DNA from: JAUUZT01 sp964654015
Lineage (GTDB): Bacteria; Chloroflexota; Dehalococcoidia; GIF9; AB-539-J10
Assembly: GCA_964654015.1 (NCBI GenBank)
Contig: CAZZHQ010000027.1
Span: 1 to 26,277, forward strand
Length of the DNA: 26,277 bases
Direction of reading: 5' to 3'
The translations under genes were made by a program, and so were the position numbers. Below, piece after piece: positions 15,819 through 23,687 of this stretch (positions are counted from its first letter, which is position 1; every line of letters starts with the position of its first letter). The notes under the pieces were generated by a model. That model had not been told where the DNA came from and ran no database searches. It saw only the letters and a list, made by a program, of their open reading frames with translations.

Positions 15819-16376
15819 ATGGGTAAAATGTTAGAAGTGAGGTGGCATGGGAGAGGTGGAATGGGGGCGGTTACTGCAGGCGAACTGCTTGCCAAAGCTG
15901 CTATAAGGGAGGGAAAGTATGCTCAGTCTTTTCCGAACTTTGGCTCTGAAAGACGGGGGGCACCGGTTATGGCGTTTCTCCGTATAAGCGATGAAGCTAT
16001 ACGTATCAGAACTAATGTCTATTATCCCGATGTAGTGGTAGTTATTGATCCAACACTGGTAAAAATTGTAGATGTAACAGCTGGACTCAAAGATGATGGA
16101 ATAATCATAATCAACTCGTCTAAGTCTGCGGAAGAAATTGCTACCAAGTTTGGTTCTAAATGGAGAGTGGCAACAGTAAATGCCACCAAGATCGCCAGGG
16201 AAGCTATTGGGTTACCTATAACCAATACTTCTATGATTGGTGCGTTTATGAGAGTGACTGAGACTGTTGGGAATGCTTCTATGGAAGAGGAATTGAAAGA
16301 GCGGTTTGGTAAACGTGCTGATGGAAACGTGGTAGCAATGAAACGAGCATATGACGAAACGGTGATAAAGGAGTAA
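15819..16376 (+). CDS. porC: Pyruvate:ferredoxin oxidoreductase, gamma subunit
   Basis: 185 residues of the POR/KOR gamma family. The signature MLEVRWHGRGGMGAVTAGELLAKAA opens the protein, followed by SFPNFGSERRGAPVMAFLRIS and the DVVVVIDPTL strand. This subunit helps bind coenzyme A in the four-subunit enzyme that oxidises pyruvate to acetyl-CoA and CO2, reducing ferredoxin, and can run in reverse for CO2 fixation. The ATG at 15819 is chosen because AAGGAGG (15805-15811) lies seven bases upstream; an in-frame TTG at 15798 would overrun that site. First of four genes in the order gamma, delta, alpha, beta, with porD two bases downstream. Confidence 0.95.
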   Translation: MGKMLEVRWHGRGGMGAVTAGELLAKAAIREGKYAQSFPNFGSERRGAPVMAFLRISDEAIRIRTNVYYPDVVVVIDPTLVKIVDVTAGLKDDGIIIINSSKSAEEIATKFGSKWRVATVNATKIAREAIGLPITNTSMIGAFMRVTETVGNASMEEELKERFGKRADGNVVAMKRAYDETVIKE

Positions 16377-16378
16377 AA

Positions 16379-16687
16379 ATGGAGGAGAAAAAGCTAAAAT
16401 CGGCATACGATTTCACCTGGAAGGATATGGAAGTTGGTAACATTATAACTGAACCAGGGAACGCTAGTGCACGAAAAACAGGTGATTGGCGAAGCAACCG
16501 GCCAATTCTTGATAAAGAGCTATGTATTAAATGTGGCTTTTGTTGGCTATATTGCCCGGATGCTGCTATAAAACAGGAAGAAGACGGATATTTTGTAAGT
16601 GACCTCTATTACTGTAAGGGATGTGGCATTTGTGCTAACGTGTGCCCGAAGAAAGCGATAACGATGATAGAGGAGGTGGAAGAATGA
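16379..16687 (+). CDS. porD: Pyruvate:ferredoxin oxidoreductase, delta (ferredoxin-like) subunit
   Basis: 102 residues, the usual size for PorD. Two 4Fe-4S motifs are intact: C49, C52, C55, C59 (CIKCGFCWLYCP) and C79, C82, C85, C89 (CKGCGICANVCP). They pass electrons from the thiamine site to external ferredoxin. The N-terminal 45 residues (about TGDWRSNRPILDKE) are the typical leader that packs on the other subunits. It starts two bases after porC with AAAGGAG upstream, and its TGA overlaps the porA ATG by four bases (16684-16687), so translation is likely coupled. Confidence 0.95.
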   Translation: MEEKKLKSAYDFTWKDMEVGNIITEPGNASARKTGDWRSNRPILDKELCIKCGFCWLYCPDAAIKQEEDGYFVSDLYYCKGCGICANVCPKKAITMIEEVEE

Positions 16688-17871
16688 GTAAGAGAGTAGC
16701 ACTTGAAGCTTCTCACGCAGTTGCTGAAGCAGTTAAGATGGCTGATGTTGATGTCATCTCTGCTTATCCTATAACCCCGCAAACTCATATACCGGAGAAA
16801 TTGGCAGAAATGGTTGCCAATGGAGAACTGCAAGCAAGCTATATACCTGTTGAATCTGAGCATAGTGCATTAAGTGCATGCCTTGGCTCTGTGGCTGTTG
16901 GGGCAAGATCTTTCACCACTACGGCAAGCCAGGGACTGGAACTAATGCATGAAGTGGTTTATTGTGGCGCTTCTATGAGGTTTCCAATGGTGATGGTAGT
17001 TTGTAACAGGTCTCTGTCTGCGCCTATCAGCGTCTGGGGGGATCATTCTGATGTAATGTCATGTAGAGATACTGGTTGGATACAGGTTTTCTGTGAAAAC
17101 AGCCAGGAGGCGTTTGATTTGACCATCTGGGGATATCGTGTTGCCGAGGATTTGAAAGTGATGATTCCCGTAATGGTAAACCTTGATGGTTTTACACTGT
17201 CACATGTGACGGAGTCAATGTTCCTTCCTGAGCAAAGCGAGGTAGACAAATTCCTTCCGAAATTCAATTATCCATACGCATTAAATCCAGATAAACCAAT
17301 TACTCATGGCGGTCTGGGGCAACCTGATATATATACCGAAGCAAAAGTTGCTCAGGAAGTAGCTTTAAGAAATTCCAAATCTGTGATAATTCAGGGATGG
17401 AAAGAATTTGGAGATATATTTGGTCGTTATTATTCTCCTGTTGAGCGGTACATGACAGACGGTGCTAAAACATTACTACTTACGATGGGAAGTTATAGTG
17501 AAACAGCGAAGGTTATGATAGATGAGCGCCGTGCCAAAGGAGAGTCAGTAGGACTGATAAGTTTGAGGCTATGGAGACCGTTCCCCTACGAGGAGTTTCG
17601 CCAGGCCGTCAGTGGTGCTGAAACGCTGATTGTATTTGACAGAAGCATTTCCTTTGGTATGGGTGGGCCAGTCTTCTCTGAGGCCAAATCAGCATTGTAT
17701 GATGAAGCCTCTCGACCAAAAGTTGTTGGTTTGATAGGTGGATTGGGCGGAAGGGATATGGCGGTTAAAGATTTTGAATATGTTCTCGATCGTGGAAAAG
17801 AGATTGCGGAGAATGGGTCAGATAAAATGTTTGAGGTGGTTGGGGTGAGGGGCGAAATGATAAAGGCATAA
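16684..17871 (+). CDS. porA: Pyruvate:ferredoxin oxidoreductase, alpha subunit
   Basis: 395 residues. The pyrimidine-binding thiamine-pyrophosphate domain begins near the N terminus with VISAYPITPQTHIPEKL and includes PVESEHSALSACLGSVAVGARSFTTTASQGLELM and NRSLSAPISVWGDHSDVMSCRDTGW. The C-terminal domain (about 260-380) has LLTMGSYSETAKVMIDERRAKGESVGLISLRLWRPFP, typical of POR domain II. The ATG at 16684 is chosen because AGGAGGTGG lies directly upstream (16671-16679) and it overlaps the porD stop; longer in-frame extension upstream would lie inside porD. It ends 11 bases before porB. Confidence 0.95.
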   Translation: MSKRVALEASHAVAEAVKMADVDVISAYPITPQTHIPEKLAEMVANGELQASYIPVESEHSALSACLGSVAVGARSFTTTASQGLELMHEVVYCGASMRFPMVMVVCNRSLSAPISVWGDHSDVMSCRDTGWIQVFCENSQEAFDLTIWGYRVAEDLKVMIPVMVNLDGFTLSHVTESMFLPEQSEVDKFLPKFNYPYALNPDKPITHGGLGQPDIYTEAKVAQEVALRNSKSVIIQGWKEFGDIFGRYYSPVERYMTDGAKTLLLTMGSYSETAKVMIDERRAKGESVGLISLRLWRPFPYEEFRQAVSGAETLIVFDRSISFGMGGPVFSEAKSALYDEASRPKVVGLIGGLGGRDMAVKDFEYVLDRGKEIAENGSDKMFEVVGVRGEMIKA

Positions 17872-17882
17872 GGGAGAATGAG

Positions 17883-18821
17883 ATGGCAGAAAATATTGTA
17901 AAGATTGGTAAAAACCTGATAGATAAAGAGGAATACCTCGCTGAAGGGCACAATTTCTGCACCGGATGCGCTGAGGCTCTGGCTATCAGACTCGTGTGTA
18001 AAGCAATTGGCAAGAACATGATAATAAACATGGCTACAGGTTGTGATGAGGTCTGTACTTCTCCTTTGCCTGTTACTTCGTGGCGTGTACCATGGATGCA
18101 TACCCTGTTTGAGAATGCTGCTGCCACCATATCAGGTGGCGAGGCAGGTTTGAAGAGCCTTATGGCTAAAGGGAAGATGCCGCAAAGGGATATCAAGTGT
18201 ATTGCTATGGGTGGCGATGGAGCAACAAGTGATATTGGATTCCAGGCTCTTTCAGGAGCAATGGAACGAGGCCACGATTTCGTCTATATATGCTGGGATA
18301 ATGAAGCCTATATGAACACTGGGATTCAGCGTTCCAGCAGCACCCCGTATGGTTCATCGACTACCACTGCTCCTGCTGGCAAGGTAAGCATTGGGCAGAA
18401 AACGCAGAAAAAGAACATGGTTGAGATTGCTGCCGCTCATGGCATTCCTTATGCGGCTACTGCCTGTCCTAGTTATCCTTTTGACTTGATGGACAAGGTG
18501 AAAAAAGCTGCGGACATGAAAGGCCCGGCCTATATTCATATCCTGGCGGTATGTCCCACGGGATGGCGCACTGCCTCGGATAAAAGTATCGAGATTGGCC
18601 GCCTGGCGGTGGAAACTGGATTCTTTCCACTGTACGAGGTGGAATACGGTAAGTATAAGATGACTGTTACTCCAAAGAAAATGAAGCCTGTTAGCGAATA
18701 CCTGAAGCCGCAAGGACGTTTTCGTCACCTGACCGAAGATGAAATTGGACAGATTCAGACGATGGTGGATAAGGATTACGCCAAGCTCCAGAGGAAAATA
18801 ACGTGCTTCTCTGCAGACTGA
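17883..18821 (+). CDS. porB: Pyruvate:ferredoxin oxidoreductase, beta subunit
   Basis: 312 residues carrying the thiamine-pyrophosphate site: GDGATSDIGFQALSGAMERG, then the metal-binding WDNEAYMNTGIQRS at about 138-151. Cysteines C26, C29 (NFCTGCAEAL), C54 (ATGCDEVC) and one in AVCPTGWRT fit the 4Fe-4S cluster close to the thiamine. The YMNTGIQRSSSTPYGSSTTTAPAG stretch matches pyruvate enzymes better than 2-oxoglutarate or branched-chain relatives, which is why pyruvate is the preferred substrate call; that is an inference from family memory. Last gene of the operon, with an intrinsic terminator 24 bases downstream. Confidence 0.94.
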   Translation: MAENIVKIGKNLIDKEEYLAEGHNFCTGCAEALAIRLVCKAIGKNMIINMATGCDEVCTSPLPVTSWRVPWMHTLFENAAATISGGEAGLKSLMAKGKMPQRDIKCIAMGGDGATSDIGFQALSGAMERGHDFVYICWDNEAYMNTGIQRSSSTPYGSSTTTAPAGKVSIGQKTQKKNMVEIAAAHGIPYAATACPSYPFDLMDKVKKAADMKGPAYIHILAVCPTGWRTASDKSIEIGRLAVETGFFPLYEVEYGKYKMTVTPKKMKPVSEYLKPQGRFRHLTEDEIGQIQTMVDKDYAKLQRKITCFSAD

Positions 18822-18844
18822 TAAAATAAACTATAGTTACTGGG

Positions 18845-18877
18845 AAAAAGGCTGGTTAATATACCAGCCTTTTTTTT
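18845..18877 (+). terminator. Rho-independent terminator of porCDAB
   Basis: AGGCTGGT (18849-18856) and ACCAGCCT (18863-18870) form a perfect 8-bp stem around TAATAT; A and T runs flank it, ending in eight Ts (18870-18877). This is the clearest terminator in the window. Confidence 0.92.
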
Positions 18878-19009
18878 ATTGTTCTTGCTCTTCATGTCAT
18901 TTCTGTGAGAGCATGTATTCGTTTCTTTATTTTCATTACGAATCGAAAACTCAATAATCTGGGGAAATATGACTTGGAGTTAATAACGGTAAGAATTAAC
19001 TAACACTTT

Positions 19010-19038
19010 TTGACTACGTAATATGAACGTGCTACTTT
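19010..19038 (+). promoter_or_regulatory. Candidate promoter of tRNA-Pro
   Basis: TTGACT (19010-19015), 17 bases, TACTTT (19033-19038), 36 bases before the tRNA. The -35 box is good but the -10 box is weak. Confidence 0.35.
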
Positions 19039-19074
19039 ACTAGCGCAGTTATTGAACTTGCATTACTAAAAAAA

Positions 19075-19149
19075 CGGGGTGTGGCGCAGTGGTAGCGCGC
19101 ATGGTTTGGGACCATGAGGCCGGAGGTTCAAATCCTCTCACCCCGACCA
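19075..19149 (+). tRNA. tRNA-Pro(TGG)
   Basis: CGGGGTG pairs perfectly with CACCCCG; discriminator A and CCA are encoded. Anticodon stem CATGG/CCATG encloses TTTGGGA, giving anticodon TGG (reads CCA and other proline codons). T-loop GTTCAAAT. 75 bases including CCA. Confidence 0.95.
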
Positions 19150-19202
19150 TCCAGCATAGGTACAAAATCCCAGAAGTAAAGAATAAAAACAATAATGGCG
19201 TC

Positions 19203-20195
19203 ATGAAGGAAGCAACATATCGAATGTATAGAAAACAGGTTTTAGTTACTGGTGGGGCTGGTTTTATAGGTTCTCATTTAACTCGTGAATTACTACAGCG
19301 TGGTTATCAGGTAACCGTGCTTGATAACCTTTCTACTGGCAAAATAGAGAACATAGCCGATCTGATTGCTAAAGAGGCTTCGGACAGTAAAAGTGCAGGT
19401 AAAGTAAATTTTGTTCATGGCACTATTACTGATCTTCCCCTACTACAAAAATTGTTTCAGGGGATGGACTTCATCTTTCACCAGGCAGCCATTCCCAGTG
19501 TTCCTCGCAGTATAAAGGAGCCTCTGGTTATTCATGAGGCTAACATAACCGGGACACTGAACGTACTGCTGGCTGCCAGGGATACGAAAGTTAGGAAAGT
19601 GGTTTTTGCCTCGTCTTCATCGGTATATGGTAATACTCTTACCTCTTCCAATGGGGAAGATATAATACCGAATCCACTCTCCCCTTATGCTGTGACCAAA
19701 CTTGCAGGCGAGCATTATTGTCATGTTTTTCAGGAGATATATGGGCTGTCCACCATATATCTTCGCTATTTTAACGTCTACGGACCACGCCAGGACCCCA
19801 GTTCTCAGTATGCTGCTGTGATCCCCCTCTTCATTCACCAAGCCTACCATGACGATCCTCTCATCATTTTTGGTGATGGCAAGCAGACAAGAGATTTTGT
19901 TTTCGTAGGCGATGTCGTAGATGCTAATATTCTAGCGGCGGAAAGTGATGCCACTGGTAGTTTCGATATTGGCAGCGGAGAGAGAACTACGATAAATCGC
20001 CTGGCCGAGTTAATTATTGAACTCATTGGAGTTGAGGCTTCCCGTCTTTATAAAGAGATAAGACCAGGTGATGTAAAACACAGTTTTGCGGATATCACAC
20101 GGGCCAGGCACTTCGGCTACGATCCACAGTACTCCCTTCTGGATGGATTGAAGCAGACCATTACATCATTTTTTCATGAATCGCGCCAGGGCTAA
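19203..20195 (+). CDS. NAD-dependent nucleotide-sugar epimerase (UDP-hexose 4-epimerase-like)
   Basis: 330 residues of the extended short-chain dehydrogenase family. GGAGFIG (17-23) binds NAD; the catalytic set is SSS (137-140) with Y162-x-x-x-K166 in SPYAVTK. IPSVPRSIKEP, LRYFNVYGPRQDP, YAAVIPLFI and FGDGKQTRDFVFVGDVV match WbpP/Gne-like 4-epimerases that act on UDP-GlcNAc or UDP-GlcNAc-derived sugars for surface glycans; UDP-glucose or a related dehydratase substrate cannot be excluded. The start is uncertain: ATG 19203 lacks a ribosome-binding site, and ATG 19224 has GAAGGA about 13 bases away. It begins 53 bases after tRNA-Pro, so the two may be co-transcribed. No other glycan genes are adjacent. 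Confidence 0.85.
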   Translation: MKEATYRMYRKQVLVTGGAGFIGSHLTRELLQRGYQVTVLDNLSTGKIENIADLIAKEASDSKSAGKVNFVHGTITDLPLLQKLFQGMDFIFHQAAIPSVPRSIKEPLVIHEANITGTLNVLLAARDTKVRKVVFASSSSVYGNTLTSSNGEDIIPNPLSPYAVTKLAGEHYCHVFQEIYGLSTIYLRYFNVYGPRQDPSSQYAAVIPLFIHQAYHDDPLIIFGDGKQTRDFVFVGDVVDANILAAESDATGSFDIGSGERTTINRLAELIIELIGVEASRLYKEIRPGDVKHSFADITRARHFGYDPQYSLLDGLKQTITSFFHESRQG

Positions 20196-20383
20196 TTTAT
20201 TCTTGTGGGGAAATGATTGAAAAGAGGGTGAATTTATGTATTCTATGCGATAGTATCTTTCGCCTGATTGGTAAGGATGAATTAAACGACGCAAACAATC
20301 TGGCTGGGGGGAAGATATCCTTAAAAATGCAATGATAATTTAGCGAGATAATGTTAATATCGGGAATAGAAGAATAAAAAGTA

Positions 20384-20412
20384 TTGACTGTAGTATATTA
20401 AAAGTTTAGTAT
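20384..20412 (+). promoter_or_regulatory. Promoter of rny
   Basis: TTGACT (20384-20389), 17 bases, TAGTAT (20407-20412). It lies 46 bases before the rny ATG. The rest of the 263-base gap between the epimerase and rny shows no other supported feature. Confidence 0.55.
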
Positions 20413-20458
20413 TACATTATGTTTATTAGCTTTTGCTTTTGCAAAGTAAAGAGGGAAT

Positions 20459-21982
20459 ATGAATTATTTATATATAGTGATAGGGCTTGCCTTTGTATTG
20501 GCTGGCTTGGTCGGCTACTTTATCAGGCAATTAGTAGCAAATCAGCAGATCTTGAGTACCAGGAGAGAAGCTCAGCGATTATTAAGTGAAGCCACGACAA
20601 AACAGGAAGAGATGCTCCGTGAAGCCAAACTGGATGCGGATAAGGTTCGGAGAACAGCCAGTGTAGAAAGTAAAGAACTTAATCGTCAACTGCAGCGTTT
20701 AGAAAAACGCCTTGATCAAAAAGAAGAGGCTTTGGATCGTAAGCGGGAGTCCGCTGAACGCCGCGAACGTGATTTGGAAAACAGAGCAAAGAATATAGAA
20801 CTGCTGAAATCTGAATTAGAGGGTGTGAAGCAAGAACAAATTGAAAAACTTGAATCGTTATCTGGTATATCACAAACTAATGCTGAACGCATGTTATTCG
20901 AGGAACTAGAAAACGAAGTAAAAGAAGCGGCTGCTCGCCATGTGCGAGAATGGGAAGCGGAGATAAAATCTGAAGCTGAAGAGCGAGTTCAACGTATCTT
21001 GGCGACGGCTATACAGCGTTGTGCTACTGATGTAGTCTCACAAACTGCTATCTCGACGGTTTCCTTACCAAGTGATGAAATGAAGGGGCGCCTTATAGGT
21101 AGGGAAGGACGTAACATCAGATCACTAGAACAAGCCACAGGCGTGGATTTGATAATCGATGACACACCTGAAACAGTCACCATCTCCAGTTTTGACCCGA
21201 TAAGGCGTGAAGTTGCGCGTATCGCTCTGAACAAGCTTATCCTGGATGGGCGTATACATCCTGCTCGGATTGAGGATGTGGTGGAAAAAGCTAAGGAAGA
21301 GACTGATGCAACAATTCGTCGGGAAGGGGAACAGGCAACCTATGAGGCCAGTGTATCTGGATTACACCCTGAATTAATCAAATTGCTGGGGAAATTAAAG
21401 TTCCGCACTAGCTATGGCCAAAATGTATTAGCGCACAGCCTTGAAGTCGCGTTCTTTTCGAGTATGCTGGCTGATGAAATTGGCATTGATGCTACTATAG
21501 CCAGGAAAGCTGGTTTGCTCCATGATATTGGTAAGGCAATTGATCACGAAATGGAGGGGCCACATGCCTTGATAGGTGCCAATCTGGTCAAACAATGGGA
21601 TAAGTCAGAAGTGATAGCTCAGGCAGTGTCTGAACATCATGGCGAGGCATCAACAACCAGTACCTTAGGCTATATTGTTGCTGCAGCTGATGCCATAAGC
21701 GGCTCTCGCCCGGGAGCTAGACGCGAATCGATGCAGCAATATATTAAAAGAATCAAAGAACTGGAAGATGTGGCAGGGAGCTTTGCCGGAGTGGAAAAGA
21801 CCTTCGCCATACAGGCGGGGAGAGAAGTAAGGGTTCTAGTTAAAGCAAAGGAAATCGATGATTTGGCATCAATGAGATTAGCACGGGATATTTCCCAAAA
21901 AATCGAACAAACATTAACTTATCCGGGACAAATAAAAATAATGGTAGTTAGAGAAACAATAGCGGTTGATTATGCCAAGTAA
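20459..21982 (+). CDS. rny: Ribonuclease Y
   Basis: 507 residues, normal RNase Y length. This membrane-bound endoribonuclease starts mRNA decay. Residues about 4-22 are the N-terminal anchor; about 30-180 is a long charged coiled coil (REAQRLL..., EKRLDQKEEALDRKRE). The KH domain lies at about 205-265 with GRLIGREGRNIRSLEQATGVDLIIDD, and the HD domain at about 320-420 with H326 (AHSLEV), H355-D356 (GLLHDIGKAID) and EHHGE. The C-terminal tail is typical (VLVKAKEIDDLASMRLARDISQKIEQTL...YPGQIKI). A GAGGG ribosome-binding site lies close to the ATG. The next gene, ymdB, follows by 17 bases, the conserved pairing in many bacteria. Confidence 0.97.
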   Translation: MNYLYIVIGLAFVLAGLVGYFIRQLVANQQILSTRREAQRLLSEATTKQEEMLREAKLDADKVRRTASVESKELNRQLQRLEKRLDQKEEALDRKRESAERRERDLENRAKNIELLKSELEGVKQEQIEKLESLSGISQTNAERMLFEELENEVKEAAARHVREWEAEIKSEAEERVQRILATAIQRCATDVVSQTAISTVSLPSDEMKGRLIGREGRNIRSLEQATGVDLIIDDTPETVTISSFDPIRREVARIALNKLILDGRIHPARIEDVVEKAKEETDATIRREGEQATYEASVSGLHPELIKLLGKLKFRTSYGQNVLAHSLEVAFFSSMLADEIGIDATIARKAGLLHDIGKAIDHEMEGPHALIGANLVKQWDKSEVIAQAVSEHHGEASTTSTLGYIVAAADAISGSRPGARRESMQQYIKRIKELEDVAGSFAGVEKTFAIQAGREVRVLVKAKEIDDLASMRLARDISQKIEQTLTYPGQIKIMVVRETIAVDYAK

Positions 21983-21999
21983 AGTATTAAGATAAAACA

Positions 22000-22767
22000 T
22001 TGCGTGTATTAGTAGTAGGGGACATAGTTGGTAAACCTGGTAGGAAAGCGGTCAGTAATTTAATACCGAGTTTAAGTCTGGGGCATAAACTCGATATAGT
22101 AATAGCTAATGGTGAAAATGCTGCTGGTGGTATTGGTCTGACCGTATCTACTGCAAATGAGCTTTTCGATTCAGGTATTGACGTAATCACCTCAGGGAAT
22201 CATATTTGGGCTCATAAAGAGATAAATCCATATTTAAATGGAGATAATGCTATAATTCGCCCACTTAATTATCCTCCGTCTGTTCCGGGCCGTGGCTACA
22301 TATTACATCAAGGTATATTGGTTGTTAACCTGATTGGGAGGACATTCATGAGTAATTTCGATTGTCCTTTTCGAGCTATGGATCAGCTGCTACCTGAAAT
22401 TCGGGACAAGGCTAATATTATCATCGTCGATTTTCATGCCGAAGCTACTTCTGAGAAAGTAGCCATGGGTAGATATCTTGATGGACGGGTTAGCGCTGTT
22501 CTGGGCACTCACACACATGTTGGTACTATAGATACTAAAATTCTACCTGCAGGTACCGCATATGTTACTGATATTGGTATGGTTGGTCCAGTTAACTCAG
22601 TTATAGGTGATGATATAGCAAGTGTGACCGAGCGCTTTCTTACCCAGATAAACAGGCGATTGTCTGTAGCGACCGGAGAAGTGGAATTTAATGCTGTCAT
22701 ACTGGAGCTAGATGAGGCTACAGGAAAAGCCTTGGAGATAAAGCGTATTCAAAGGATAGTGAGTTAA
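22000..22767 (+). CDS. ymdB: YmdB-family metallophosphoesterase
   Basis: 255 residues of the TIGR00282-type calcineurin-like phosphoesterases; Bacillus YmdB hydrolyses 2',3'-cyclic nucleotides and affects biofilm and motility. Metal ligands are visible: D8 (VVGDIVGKPG), E39-N40 (ANGENAAGGIG), N67-H68 (TSGNHIWAHKEI), the DFHAEATSEK motif and GTHTHVGTID. The start is TTG 17 bases after rny with no clear ribosome-binding site; it gives the expected N terminus MRVLVVGDIVG. Its TAA stop shares bases with the TAA of convergent prmC (TTAA at 22764-22767). An RNA-turnover role beside RNase Y is likely. Confidence 0.93.
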   Translation: MRVLVVGDIVGKPGRKAVSNLIPSLSLGHKLDIVIANGENAAGGIGLTVSTANELFDSGIDVITSGNHIWAHKEINPYLNGDNAIIRPLNYPPSVPGRGYILHQGILVVNLIGRTFMSNFDCPFRAMDQLLPEIRDKANIIIVDFHAEATSEKVAMGRYLDGRVSAVLGTHTHVGTIDTKILPAGTAYVTDIGMVGPVNSVIGDDIASVTERFLTQINRRLSVATGEVEFNAVILELDEATGKALEIKRIQRIVS

Positions 22768-23687
22768 CAAATCGTTAATTCTTTATTACTGTCTGCTTGA
22801 CTACAAACAGAAACTTCTGAGAGCGAACTCATTCCCTCATGTATTTCAAGTACCCTGTTTATACCCGATAGGTCAGCAGTCATTTTAACATGGGCCTCTG
22901 GAAAGAGATGATGTACTAACGGGCCTAACAATTTATCCTGATCCTGTCCTATCTCCAGCAGGACACAACCATTCGGGTGTATTTTTCCAGGTAATTGATA
23001 TAAAAGGTTGCATATTTGGTCCATCCCGTCCTGACCCCCATCTAGAGCTATAATTGGCTCGAAATTATTTATTTCAGGAGCCAACGCTGCTATTTCATTC
23101 TTTGCTATATAGGGCAGATTTGCCACAATGACATCAACTGTCTCAGGCAATGGTGCCAGCAAGTTACCCTGTAGTGGTATTATGCGATGGTGGATGTTGT
23201 GGCGATGGAAGTTTAGACAGGCAACTTTAAGAGCTTGCCTTGAGACGTCAGTAGCATAAATTATAGCTTTGGGAAGCGCTAGTGCTAGACTGGTTGCAAT
23301 AGCTCCACTACCTGTACCTATATCCGCTATCTTTAACATGTGCTTTGTCGGGAGATGTATGCTGACAAAATCAATCGCTCTCTCTACAAGAAGTTCTGTC
23401 TCGGGTCTGGGAATGAGTACACGATGATCAACGTAGAAATTGGAACTGTAAAACCCGCAATGCTGCAAAATATAGGCAGTTGGCTCGTGCAGTAGTCGTC
23501 GGTGTATAAGCTGATTAAGGAGGATAAATTCTCTGTCTTCAAGTTCTTTTTCTGGATATGTGTACAATTGTGTACGTGAAATATTTAATATGTGGCAGAG
23601 CAATAATTCTGCTTCCAATAAAGCATCAGGAATCTCTGACTCGGATAGGCTTTGTTTGGTTAGATTTAGAGCCTCCCTTAAAATCAT
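22764..23687 (-). CDS. prmC: Release factor glutamine methyltransferase
   Basis: 307 residues. PrmC methylates the glutamine of the GGQ motif in release factors using S-adenosylmethionine. Its N-terminal helical domain (1-85) recognises the release factor; LIPRPETELLVE (91-102) is the family linker motif. The SAM-binding motif is IADIGTGSGAIATSLAL (120-136). The substrate-glutamine motif usually written NPPY is here N190-L-P-Y193 (VANLPYIAKNE); proline 2 is leucine, a known natural variation. It starts by a four-base ATGA overlap with prfA, its substrate's gene, so the two are co-translated. Confidence 0.94.
   Translation of the reverse strand: MILREALNLTKQSLSESEIPDALLEAELLLCHILNISRTQLYTYPEKELEDREFILLNQLIHRRLLHEPTAYILQHCGFYSSNFYVDHRVLIPRPETELLVERAIDFVSIHLPTKHMLKIADIGTGSGAIATSLALALPKAIIYATDVSRQALKVACLNFHRHNIHHRIIPLQGNLLAPLPETVDVIVANLPYIAKNEIAALAPEINNFEPIIALDGGQDGMDQICNLLYQLPGKIHPNGCVLLEIGQDQDKLLGPLVHHLFPEAHVKMTADLSGINRVLEIHEGMSSLSEVSVCSQADSNKELTIC

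Noticed and set aside
17586..18196. Two overlapping minus-strand frames of 143 and 171 codons
   Set aside because: Both lie opposite porA and porB, which have complete catalytic motifs.
22764..23687. PrmC inactivated by loss of NPPY
   Set aside because: NLPY keeps the catalytic Asn, Pro and Tyr and occurs naturally in this family; all other motifs are intact.
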